Shown piece by piece: positions 1 to 10,009 of a stretch of 64,000 nt of DNA (positions are counted from its first letter, which is position 1; every line of letters starts with the position of its first letter). This stretch comes from Capsicum annuum. Its lineage: Eukaryota; Streptophyta; Magnoliopsida; Solanales; Solanaceae. The notes below the pieces were generated by a model. That model saw nothing but the letters and a program-made list of their open reading frames with translations. It ran no database searches and was not told where the DNA came from. The stretch spans positions 75,146,480-75,210,479 of the forward strand of contig NC_061122.1 of the NCBI RefSeq assembly GCF_002878395.1, given 5' to 3'. A program made the translations under genes and the position numbers.

Positions 1-63
1 AGATATAAAAATAATAACAAAGGAAGAATATTTAAATGATGAAGGAATGGAAGCCTTTAAACA

Positions 64-187
64 TTAGCTTATAAAAAGTAAACTTTAACTTTTTTAAAGC
101 AAGTTTTAAATTATCAAACACTTAAAAGAGTTAAAAACAGCTTAAAAGTTATTTTTAAATTAAAATAAGCTCATCCAAACACCCACT
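64..187. mobile_element. MITE-like fragment (hAT-type end suspected)
   Basis: AT-rich stretch in which AGCTTATAAAAAGT near the left and TTAAAATAAGCTCATCCAAACACCC at the right give the imperfect inverted ends and the 'TCCAAACACCC' terminus common in short Solanaceae non-autonomous DNA elements. It has no coding capacity. The family assignment is from memory of such termini; the target duplication is not clear. Confidence 0.35.
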
Positions 188-835
188 TTGTCTTTTTCGT
201 CGTCAAAGACATTATAAACTTAATGTTAAAATAGCCTCAAAGTTGCGAGTTAGATACTTAGGTTTGGTAGAGAGATGGGAAAATGAATTAAGGGTGGCTA
301 AAAAATTCAAAATTAAGTATAGATGACTCGTGTCTTAATTATTAAGTATGGGTGATAATTTTTAGATTAAGATTAAGGGATTTGATTCATATGTAGAAGT
401 AGCTCTCAAAGTTTTTTATTTTACACTTTAACTCATCTTCTAAAACACTAATAATAACTAAAAAGGAAGGGAAAAAATGACGCAACTCTTTCTTTCCCCT
501 TTTCCCTCGTTTCTCGTTTCTCTCTCACGGCTACCTTTTGCGCCACTGTTGTTGTTTTCGTTGCGTCTTCTTCTTCTTCTTCTTCTTCTTTTTGCCATTG
601 TTGTTGTTGTTGTTGCTTGCTACTGCTCTCTTCTTCTTGCCTGAAATTTTTTGGACTAATTTTTATTTGTATATCACTAGAATCACTTAGTAGGTTATTT
701 TGGTAAGTAGAATAATGATTTTTGATTCAGTTTCTCATAGGAGTATATCTGTTATTTTTTTTAATAATTTTCAGTAGCATATCCAATAATCGTTGTATTT
801 ATTTATAACAGTTGTTGGATAGTTTTCACTACTAC
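188..835. other. Non-coding, pyrimidine-rich stretch with TTC and TTG runs
   Basis: No open frame of note. It holds a C/T-rich tract from about 485 to 545, a (TTC)n run at 566-592 and a (TTG)n run at 598-617. It resembles a transcribed leader more than random intergenic DNA, and it loosely mirrors the purine-rich tract near 7,930-7,975 at the other side of the repeat block. No function can be assigned. Confidence 0.4.
566..617. repeat. Microsatellite (TTC)n followed by (TTG)n
   Basis: About nine TTC units at 566-592, six bases of interruption, then about six TTG units at 598-617. Confidence 0.9.
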
Positions 836-1350
836 TAAAGTAGTTCCAACAGGTAAGTCATGTGTTGCAACACATGAATTATTTGTTTTAGCAGATGACC
901 TAGTTATTGCAATAGATGACCTACCTATTGGATTCATGTTACAACAACTAAATCTAATAAGTAAGTTATTTGTTGTAACAGATGAGACATCTGTTGCAGC
1001 CGATGACTTACCTGTTGGATTGAGTTACTAGTTCTGAACATGAGTCTAACAGGTAGGTCATCTGCTGCAGCAGTCTAGTTATATAACCAACAGTTAACTC
1101 ATCTATTGCAATATATAAGTCATCTGTTGCAATAAATGATTTACCTGTTGAATTTATTTTACATCAGCCAATAAATCTGATTTTGAACCAGAAGCTGAAT
1201 CAAACAGATAAACATATGTTGTAATAGATGACTCATCTATTGTAGTAGATGACTTACCTGTTGGATTGTGCTACTGATTTGGACATGCATCTAATAGATA
1301 GTTCATCTGCTACAACAGATGAGTTATCTATTGCAACAGATGACTTGTTG
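836..1350. repeat. Palindrome-rich minisatellite (TGTTGCAACA / GATGACTTACCTGTTGG)
   Basis: The stretch repeats two word types in both orientations: a dyad of the form TCATCTGTTGCAACAGATGA, and GATGACTTACCTGTTGGATT with its inverse AACAGGTAAGTCATC. One copy, 858-877 (TCATGTGTTGCAACACATGA), is a perfect 20-bp palindrome. At least ten degenerate dyads are visible. Spacing is irregular, so this is a cluster of related words and not a strict tandem array. The same core word returns in the array at 2,190-2,940 and at 4,276-4,291. Confidence 0.75.
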
Positions 1351-1456
1351 GGATAATCATTGTGCATATAATTTTGTTGTTGTACATAGTCACTCAACTT
1401 TACTATACTATACTATCACTATTAATTTTTTTAAAAACTTTCTTTAAATACCATTA

Positions 1457-2009
1457 ATGGAGGAATCAATAACAATAAGGGCTAATTGTCATGTTGAATG
1501 GATCGAGAAGAACAATTGTTTTATTTGGCATTTGAAGGATGGTAACATATTAGAGGCGATAGAGACCAAAGTCCAAAGAGATGTTTTGTATGATGATTTT
1601 GTGAACTTAATCATCAGCTACGGTGAACTAAATCTCCAACCAAAAGATTTTGTCATCAGTAACATGCACAACTCATTTGAAAATCACAAGGTCTTACCTT
1701 TTAAGATAAGCAACCACCGATGAGATTCATTTGCATACTTATATGAGTGATACAACTAGGCCTCTTTTTTGATATACGTGGTTGAAAAATCAATAAAGAA
1801 CTAAAATGTAGAACAAGATGTTAAATGATTAATTGGGTAGGGCGGACATATATACTACAGATGATAAGAGTGAAGACGAAGTGGAGGAGGACCAAACCCC
1901 TACACTTATTGAGTGGGGAAATCATTTCCAACGAGAAAAAAATAAGTATTTCATATGTAAGACTGTTGGCCACAAAAGAACTACATACTCATGTCGAAAT
2001 GCTTCATAG
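1457..2009 (+). pseudogene. Mutator-like transposase remnant: N- and C-terminal ends without the core
   Basis: An 88-codon frame (1457-1723) resembles the N-terminal, PB1-like segment of plant MuDR-type transposases. It contains 'LQPKDFVISNMHNSFENHK', a pattern I associate with Solanaceae MULE proteins. After a stop and a frame change, 1,825-2,009 read in another frame gives an acidic linker (residues DEVEEDQTP) and then a Cys-x-x-x-Val-Gly-His...Cys segment like the CCHC/SWIM-side zinc knuckle that closes these proteins. The DDE catalytic core, normally several hundred residues, is absent, so this is an internally deleted relic. It sits between two arrays carrying the same palindromic word, which may be the element's terminal repeats. 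The family call rests on recalled similarity and needs a profile search. Confidence 0.4.
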
Positions 2010-2189
2010 TTATTTTACTAGCAACTAGCGTTATTGATTTTATTATAAACTTGATAAATTTAGTTGTTGATGTATGTTATTTATTATATAAAACCTATTT
2101 TTATTTATGATCCAACAACTGTTATATGTATAAGAACAATTTCTATCGCAACATATGATATATTTGTTGCAACAAATGTAAAATCGCTT

Positions 2190-2940
2190 GGCATAATGAA
2201 TTATGTTACAATAGATTCTATATCTGTTGCAATAAATGAATAATCTGTTGAAAATAATCGAATAGATATACACATTTGTTATAACGGATGAATGATATAT
2301 TTGATTATTTCAAATAATACTCTATATATATTGCAATAGATTTTATATCTCTTACAACATATAAATAATCTGTTGGAAATAATTAAATAAATATACACAT
2401 CTGTTGCAGTAGATGAATGATATATTTGATTATTTCAAATAGTACTCTACATATGTTGCAACAAATTCTATATTTGTTGCAATAGATGAATACTTTATAG
2501 TAAATAGTCAAACAAATATACACACCTGTTACAGTAGTTGATGATATATTTAATTATTTAAATAATACTCTATATATGTTGCAATAGATTTTATATATGT
2601 TGCTATAGATGGATAATCTATTGGAAATAATCAAATAGATATACACATCTATTGCAATAGATCATGATATGTTTAATTATTTAAATAATACTCTATATAT
2701 GTTGCAATAGATTCTATATCTATTGCAACAGAGGAATAATCTATTGGAAATAATAAAAAAATATACACATATGTTATATGTGCAATAGATAAATAATATG
2801 TTTGATTATTTCAAATAATATGCTATATATGTTGCAACAAATTCAATATCAGTTGCAAAGGACGAATAATCTATTGGAAATAATCAAATAGATATACACA
2901 TCTGTTGTAATGCATGGATGATGTGTTTGATTATTTTCAT
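2190..2940. repeat. Tandem array, ~124-bp unit, about six copies
   Basis: The word TCTATATATGTTGCAATAGATT recurs at about 2,321, 2,446, 2,569, 2,692 and 2,821, giving periods of 125, 123, 123 and 129 bp. A partial copy precedes it at about 2,200. Each unit carries CTGTTGCAATAGATGA dyads, GGAAATAATCAAATAGATATACACATC, and TTTGATTATTTCAAATAATA. The units are clearly diverged from one another. Short frames running through it on the - strand are low-complexity Tyr/Ile/Asn/Cys reads and are not genes. Confidence 0.9.
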
Positions 2941-3860
2941 GATCTACTAAGTGTATTCACATGAATGGAGTGATCAACTGAATAATTTAATGTGAATAAC
3001 TATATTAAACCATATTTATTAATAAATAAAGTTATTTAAGTATAATTAATTATAGATTAATAATTTAATTGCATTCTTAATAAATTAGATGGTAATTACA
3101 TGAACAACTAAGTTTTTTTGTTCTGAATGAATTGATCAATTGACTAATTTGACATAAATTACTACATTAAACCATGGTTAGTAATAAATAAAGTTATTTA
3201 ACTATAATTAGTCATGAATTAATTGCTTTAATTATATTCTTAATGAATAGATAATAATCACATGATCAACTAAGTGTATTGGTCTTGAATGGAGTGACCA
3301 ACTGGCTAATTTGACATGAATTGCTACATTAAATCATAGTTAGTAATAAATAAAGTTATTTAACTATAAATAATTATGAATTAATAACTTCAATTGCTTT
3401 CTTAATGGATTGGATAATAATTATATGATCAACAAAGTGTATTCGTCAAGAATGATGTGATCAACTGACTAATTTGACGTGAATTGCTACATTAAATCAT
3501 GGTTAGTAATAAATAAAGTTATTTAACTATAAGTAGTCATATATTAATAACTTCAATTATATTTTTAATGAATCAGATAGTAATTAAATGATCAACTAAG
3601 TGTACTCATCCTGAATGGAGTGATCAACTGACTAATTTGTCATGAATTGCTACACTAAATCATGGTTAGCAATAAATAAAGTTATTTAACTATAATTAGT
3701 TTGAAATAATAACTTCAATTGCATTCTTAATAAATTAGCTAGTAATTACATGATCAACTAAGTTTATTCGTCCTGAATAGATTGATAATTGACTAAATTA
3801 ATGTGAATTACTGCATCCAATTATGTTTAGTAATAAATAAAGATAAATAGCATTGTTTAT
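2940..3860. repeat. Tandem array, ~162-bp unit, about 5.7 copies
   Basis: The word TGATCAACTAAGTGTATTC recurs at about 2,940, 3,101, 3,263, 3,426, 3,589 and 3,751, a period of 161-163 bp. Each unit continues with TGAATGGAGTGATCAACTGACTAATTTGACATGAATT, then AATAAATAAAGTTATTTAACTATAATTAGT. The array directly abuts the ~124-bp array but shares no obvious unit with it. 160-180 bp is a common unit length for plant satellites, but six units is far too few for a centromeric array. Confidence 0.9.
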
Positions 3861-4018
3861 TACTAACTATGATTGAATGAAGCTATTTTTACATAAATAT
3901 TTAATTATTTTCAATGATTGTCCACCAAGGTTTACAACAAATTCCACATCTTTTGCGACATATGTATAGTCTAATGCAACAAATGTCTAAACAATATATT
4001 CCACATTTTCACCATTAA
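3861..4018. other. AT-rich spacer between repeat arrays
   Basis: Degenerate TGCAACAAATG words appear at 3,930-3,990, related to the earlier minisatellite. No gene is seen. Confidence 0.4.
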
Positions 4019-4401
4019 AACTTGTTTAACAATACATAACAACAATATTCAATAACAAACATAATGAGATTCCTAGTAAAAATTAATTTTTTCTACTTTC
4101 ACAATAATACTTAAGAACAAGAAAAAGAACAACAACAATAAAAGTTCATATTTCACAGAAGATACACATCTCCACACACTACTTCATTATTGGGACTTAT
4201 TTAACACCACAATACATAACAACAATATTCAAGAAAAAAACAACATGAGCTATTTGATTTTTTCCAATATCTAGGTTAACTGTTGCAACAGATTTCCAAC
4301 GAAAAATATTTTTTCACTACTTTCACAGTAATTCTTAAGAACAAGAACAACAACCACCAGAAATTCATATTTCACTGTAGATACACATATGTCCACATAC
4401 T
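4019..4401. repeat. ~180-220-bp tandem unit, copies 1 and 2 (copy 2 split by the solo LTR)
   Basis: Copy 1 begins near 4,019 and copy 2 near 4,195. Both read ACTTATTTAACAxCACAATACATAACAACAATATTC, then TTTTTTCxACTACTTTCACAxTAATxCTTAAGAACAAG, then a TTCATATTTCACAGxAGATACACAT stretch. Copy 2 is interrupted at 4,402 by the LTR, resumes at 6,689, and a third copy starts at 6,707. A CAACTGTTGCAACAG palindrome lies at 4,276-4,291 in copy 2. Confidence 0.75.
4397..4401. repeat. Left target-site duplication of the solo LTR (ATACT)
   Basis: ATACT lies immediately before the LTR start TGTAACACCCC and pairs with ACACT at 6,689-6,693, four of five bases matching. Lining up with copy 1 of the host repeat (CACACACTACTTC) predicts exactly this target. 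Confidence 0.7.
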
Positions 4402-6688
4402 TGTAACACCCCTGAAAATCTAAGACTAGACTATAACCATGATTCAAGTACATGCAGGCTAAATTATTAAGTTTTTAATATTTTGATAAGGTGTTTGGCT
4501 ATGTACTAAGGCCCTCAGACCCCCTATCCCTTACCCAATCCAAAACTTCCCTTATCGATCAATTTCGAAGGTAGTGATTAGCTTCAAACGAACATAAATT
4601 ATAGATGCAGATGAAATTTAGAGTCTTAGACCTATCTAATGATAGATATTTAAATTATCTTTCCAACACATCTGATTTTTCCTTAATTCAACATTGGAGT
4701 AAGAAGTTATGACCCTTTTAGCAAAGCACTACTCTATAGTGAAATACCACGAGACAAACCATGACCATAGTTATAATGTACGATTGTACAATGGTGTCAT
4801 TTGATCGAGATAGATCCATAATATGAAAGTTGACAAAGTTTACCCTCATACTATGAGAGACAACCATACCTGTTCCTTGAAACCACTATGTCCAGGCACA
4901 ATCGTGAGTCCTACAGATGCTCTTGATGTATCTAGCAAACATACGAACCAAGGTACAACCATAGGTATTTCATATAATCGTACCAAAACTTGTATGATCA
5001 TGTTCAAAGAACTATATTCCATTTCCCAACCACGAGTGCAACCTATGATCGTAGGTTGGTCACACAATCATAAAAAGATTTCATACTTCCCTCCATGCAG
5101 TTTATGAAATTTTAATGGGTATATCAATATTTTTCTACTCTTTTAACATAAAAACTACATTGTTTTGGAATCTCAAGGGTCATTATTAGGGTTAATATGA
5201 TCCTAAGCTCTCATTACTTAGATAATAACCAATACTTCATTTCAGAAGTGAAAAGAGGCAATTTTTTCTCAAAGTAGAGCTAAGGTTCATCTTTCTCAGG
5301 CATCCAATTCTAAAAATTTCTTCAGGGTTGTCATCTCAATGTATGTGAAATTTCATAAATGGTTCCCCTTTTACCCATTAAGTCTTGAAGTAAATCCAAC
5401 CCTTCAATTCAGTTCTCTTTCATAATTTAGGGTTTATGGATATTGGTAAATTCATTGCTATTCAGTCTTTTGGTGTCAATGAGCTCTAATTCCTATTTTA
5501 GAATAAATCTTAGTATTATTACTTGTCCATGATCCCAAACCCTAGTACATTATAATCCATTTGTATTGGACTTGAGTCATTGAATTCTGTAAATTTGTTC
5601 TGTTATGAAATTGACTAATAGTTGCATTCTTCAGAGATGGCGAGTTATGAATACCCGATGACCTAGAATTTCATGCACATACTTTTAGATGCTATATTCC
5701 CCAGTTTATATGTCGTGAATTATTTTAGATAATGTATTTATTTCAGTATTCAAACTATTATTAGCATTGAGCCTTTTTACTTTCAGTATCATTCAGTCAG
5801 GAGTAGTACTTAGCAGTGAGCAGTTGCAGGGATGACGGATCATCTACTAGTTAGGCCGAGACCTTTTGTAGAGGTCCCTATGTCCCAAAACTATGGCATC
5901 ACCATAGGTTCTAAAGGGTCACCCATCAGACTATACTTGATACCTTAGTCCTTTTTGAACATTAATTTATTAGACCCACCTCACTTAGTGTTTGTACCCT
6001 TGACAAAACTGAATACCCTTCTACCTGGAGTTACAGGTTGGACTCCAGTTGGATCAGATTAGGTTATGTCAGTTATTAGTAACTCCCATAGTCCACGATT
6101 TTTAGTTCAAATTAAGATTCTTGCATGACCTTGTCTTCAGTTATTGAGTTCATTATACAGTATATGTTCATTACTTGGTCTTGCATTAGTTTACCATATG
6201 ATATATACCATGTTCATCTTAGATCAGTTATTTCCTATCTCACATACTCAATACATTCAAAATACTGAATGCATACTTTCTTTTGTGCTATATTATCTTA
6301 TAATATAAGTCCAGATGCTCAACATCCAGATCGCGCCTAATACGATCTCTTACCATATTAGGGGAGTCCTCATCATAAAAGGACCAAAGTTAGCATTTTA
6401 TTTTTAATTTTTAAATAATTAGAGTTAGTTGGGGTCTTGTCCCAACAACTCATATTAGTAGAGGCTTTTTAGATTTATAGTTAGATGTTCAACTTGTGAT
6501 CTCAAATTTGATTATTGATGATAAATTTCTTTGAATATTGATTATATTATTCAGTTTAGCTTCCGCATAAGTGTTTTTATCAATTATTATCTATATTTTA
6601 AGTATTTTGCTTGGCTATGAGTTAACTTGAGATGACTTGTGATTCTAAGCATTGTGTAGCGACTAGGGGGTTGTCTCAGACCGTAGCA
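4402..6688 (+). mobile_element. Solo LTR, Ty3/gypsy chromovirus-type, family 5 (2,287 bp)
   Basis: It starts TGTAACACCCC and ends ...GTAGCA, with a near-perfect 5-bp duplication on each side and no internal region, so it is a recombined solo LTR. Homology to the LTR at 54,179-56,641 is visible in the second half: TGTGCTATATTATCTTATAATATAAG at about 6,283, GTTGGGGTCTTGTCCCAACAACTC near 6,430, and the TAGTAGAGGCTT word near 6,455. A short-word region around 4,740-5,070 holds ACGATTGTAC, AATCGT and ATGATCGTAGG, matching the promoter-side motif zone of its relatives. Small frames on either strand at 4,823-5,107 are read-through of this LTR and not genes. Confidence 0.8.
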
Positions 6689-6860
6689 ACACTACTCCAT
6701 CGTTGGAACTTATTTAACAACACAAAACATAACAATAATATTCCAGAACAAGCACAACAAGAGATGCATAATTTTTTCCAATAGTTAGGTCAACTGTATC
6801 AAAAAATTTCCAACAAAACTCATTTTTTCACTACTTTCATAATAATTGTATAGTTGTTCC
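6689..6860. repeat. Continuation of the ~180-220-bp unit (end of copy 2, copy 3)
   Basis: After the right target duplication ACACT (6,689-6,693), the sequence resumes where copy 2 broke off. It then begins copy 3 (AACTTATTTAACAACACAAAACATAAC), ending near 6,860. Confidence 0.7.
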
Positions 6861-6884
6861 AACAATAACACCAATAACTCTAAC

Positions 6885-7310
6885 AATAATACATAAATAT
6901 CACCACTTAAACAACAACATTTAAGATTAACACCAAAAACACCAACATTATAATTACACAATACAACAAAAGCCAGCAACACCAACGTTTATAATTTAAC
7001 AATACAATAACACTAATATTTATAATCTTACAATATAACACCAACATTTATAATTTTACAATACAACAAGACCAACATTTACAATTTTATAATACGAAAA
7101 CACTAACAAAATCAACAAATACCAATTTTACAATACAACAACATCCAACAAACACCAATTTTATAACACAACACCACTAATAAACACCAATTTTATAATA
7201 CAATAATACAAACAAATACTAATTTTAGAATACAACACCGACAACATCAACAAATACCAACATTTACAATACAACACCACCAACAACCTCAACATCTACA
7301 ATAAAATAAT
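6885..7310. repeat. Imperfect ACCAACA/TTTACAATACAACA minisatellite
   Basis: About a dozen degenerate repeats of the form CAACACCAACATTTATAATTTTACAATA, 30-40 bp apart. The strand is strongly depleted in G. There is no coding potential. Confidence 0.7.
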
Positions 7311-8637
7311 CATACTAAGTGTTAAGAGAGAAAAATATGATTAATTGATTCATAATCACTAACTCGGAACTACTTAACTTTGAAGAGAAGATGACCACTT
7401 TTCTTAACCCTAACAGACAATATTGTATTAAAAATTATAATTTTTAAAACCATTTAAGAACAACAAATATAATCACATGTAAGTGTTCACTAAAAGCTAC
7501 GACACAATCTCAACAGTTGTTGCATTTTGTCACAACAAATTCCTTAAAAAAATTAAAATTAAAATTTAACTATTTATACAACAATGTTCAAACATATTCA
7601 CTTAAAATATACTACAAACTACCATAAATTTCTGAAATTAAAATAAAATATCAAGATTAGGGTTTCATATTTAATCTTTCCTACAGATGAAACAACAAAA
7701 TCCTAACTTTGAAGAAGAAAACTCAATAGGATTCTTCTTCTTCATTAACATAATTTTTTTTTGTTTCAAAACCTTAACTGTTGGACCAAATAAAGGGCAA
7801 ATATTACCTTCAAAAAGAGAAAAATCAACGACAGAAATGAAGAAGGCTTCGAATTGAGTTTTTCGGAGTTTGAACTCAACAAAAAAGGTTTCACTATCGA
7901 TCTTCTATCATCAAAGCCAAAAGTTGCTTGAGATGAGATGAGAGAAGAGAGGAGTGAGAAATGAGAAAGGTTTTTTGAAACTGGCTTAAATTTATTTTAT
8001 TAAAGAAGAAGTTGTGAAGTTAAAGATGTGGGCTTTTTTTGTATTTTGAAAAAGTTTAACAAGTTTTAAATTTTTTTAATTTAATTCATTATTAACTTAA
8101 GAAAATTTTTAATTTCCTTTGACCTTAGCTTGGTCAAGTTGTCACCATCCTTCATTTTGGACTTAAAACCTTTTGTTCAATTTTATCCAAAAAGATCCCT
8201 TTGAGTCTTCAATTGGCAAAATATATCACGATTCTTGAGAATTGGTAAAAATCCCTTATTATAACACCAACAAAAGAAGTTTAAAATCCTTCAACTTAGT
8301 CCCAAAGTTATGCAAACTATAAAATATGCTACCTTTTCAAAATCTTGAAAGTATAAAATAGTCCCCGTCCTTAAAGTTTTAAAAAATCTAAATTAGATAT
8401 AAAATTTATTTTTCTCCTTCCAAGCGCTCCTATTTTACTCCCATTTTGTATCCATTTTCTAACAAAGGGTTCAAGCTTTTTGTAGGAAAATGACTCTCCA
8501 ACAACGAAAAGTTTCTCTAGTTTAGTCATTGTTACTCCTAACTCATAGAAATCCTTGAAAAGAGCTTCAAATAAATCCCTCATTGTTGTAAAACCTCACC
8601 TTTCTCGATGCAAATTACAGCCTCATTAGAGACATTA
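7311..8637. other. Non-coding, purine-rich right flank of the repeat block
   Basis: It contains TGTTGCATTTTGTCACAACA words near 7,515, an AAGAAGAA/TTCTTCTTC stretch at 7,710-7,745, and the purine tract GAGATGAGATGAGAGAAGAG at about 7,930, which roughly mirrors the pyrimidine tract near 485-545. The 70-codon open frame on the - strand at 8,371-8,583 is uninterrupted, but I recognise no domain in it and do not call it a gene. Confidence 0.35.
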
Positions 8638-9412
8638 AGGTGCCATTTGACAACGTGAGATGAAATCATGATATGAAATCATATAAAAATGAATTTGAAG
8701 TTTTGTTTGGACATGCAATTTGAGATTTTAAGTTGCATTTTTTCTTACAAATAAAAAAATATCTATAAATTGTAAAACTATCAAAATTACCCCAATCCTC
8801 TATATAATCTTACCATATAAGCAAAAATATAATATACTATTACAAAAATATTCTTAAAAATAAAAAAATTATTGATCAAATGATGAATTTGGTGAATAAT
8901 AAATGACAAAATATGAATTTATTTGAAGTAATAATAAATTACGTAGCTGTTTGGCCACGAAAATTTAAAAAAGTTAGAATCAGAGTTGAAGTTGGAGCTA
9001 ATGCTTGACAAAATTATCATTTTTAATAAAATAAAAATATTTATTGTAAGAAAAAATTAATGTTTCCCATGTCACACAGGGATGTATGTTGGTGAGAATA
9101 ATGGTTAAATAAGATATAAATAATTTAAATATTGGTAAAAGTAATAATATGAGCTATAAGTTTTATTTTCATATGAAATAAATGGTTGATAAATATAAAT
9201 AATGGAGTTCATTTTACAAAATATAAACTTGTCGGTTAAATTTTTATATTAAACTCTCAAATCATGATCTGAAATTCTCAAATCATGTTTTTTGAAGAAT
9301 TTAAAATTTCATGTTATGATATGAAATCATGAGATAAAATTGCATGTCCAAACATTATTTTGATCTCATAATTTCATGTCATAAACATGAAATCACATGT
9401 CCAAACACCTAC
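8638..9412. mobile_element. Fold-back (long-TIR) non-autonomous DNA element
   Basis: The left arm, GGTGCCATTTGACAACGTGAGATGAAATCATGATATG and then TTGTTTGGACATGCAATTTGAGATTTT, is mirrored on the right by AAATTGCATGTCCAAACATTA and CATGAAATCACATGTCCAAACACC. That gives imperfect inverted arms of roughly 100-140 bp. The middle is AT-rich and holds another common Solanaceae fragment, CGTAGCTGTTTGGCCACGAAAA near 8,942. There is no coding capacity. The TGTCCAAACACC terminus is typical of abundant MITE/fold-back families; the superfamily is not determined. Confidence 0.6.
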
Positions 9413-10009
9413 TAAAAGTCATTATGGGAGTATAGATTCTCTTGGAGAATCATGGTTCCTTATAAATAACTCAATTTGTAATTGGTGTGACCTATATCCC
9501 AATCTTTATTGTTTTTTAGTGGTTATAGTCATAGATTGTAGCCACAGAGCAATCTAGATTTATTATGTCAATTGAGAAATATCTTATATTAGGTGGTGAT
9601 TACATGGGTGAACGGAGGAGACCCTATAAAATAAGACTTGGAAGTTTGTAAATATGATGACAATGCCTATTATCTTGTTTTGTAATGGTACCTTTAACGA
9701 CTTAGTTGGGAGCCTAATGGAAAGTGTAGACTTAACTTGTGATCCTAGCGACTTGCATTAGTTATATGATTAATGTTAGCCTTCTAGGGAAAACCCATCC
9801 TTCTTTTATGTTAAATGATATGTAGGAGGTTGCTGATTGTTCTAAGCTCACTTTATGGATAAATATTGTAGAGAGGTCTCAAAAAACTTCAACACTACCA
9901 ATACAAAACCCAAATCCACCATCATCATAATCATAATGAGGGTAGTGATGATCATACAATGGATTTGGATGCTCATCAATATAATGACCAATAGTGTATG
10001 TAAGATTCC
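9413..10009. other. Unassigned intergenic stretch
   Basis: No long frame and no repeat I recognise. A short imperfect AATCCACCATCATCATAATCATAATGAGGG stretch lies near 9,912. It may include the left end of the family-4 LTR, whose start I could not place. Confidence 0.3.

Noticed and set aside
836..1350. CRISPR-like array
   Set aside because: Repeats are palindromic but of irregular spacing and sequence with no constant spacer length, and the genome is a plant's.
2043..2273. 76-codon - strand frame rich in Tyr, Ile, Asn and Cys
   Set aside because: It is a translation of the start of the ~124-bp tandem array; its repeated Cys/Tyr/Asn words come from the repeated DNA word.
2940..3860. Centromeric satellite
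   Set aside because: The ~162-bp unit length fits, but there are fewer than six diverged copies, and flanks are ordinary dispersed repeats.
4823..5107. 94-codon + strand frame overlapping a 73-codon - strand frame
   Set aside because: Both lie inside the family-5 solo LTR, in its short-word zone. Neither resembles a protein.
8371..8583. 70-codon open frame on the - strand, uninterrupted, with a protein-like composition
   Set aside because: No domain or family recognised, no neighbours of a gene, and the length is within chance for this much sequence. Left as a candidate only in the description of the stretch.
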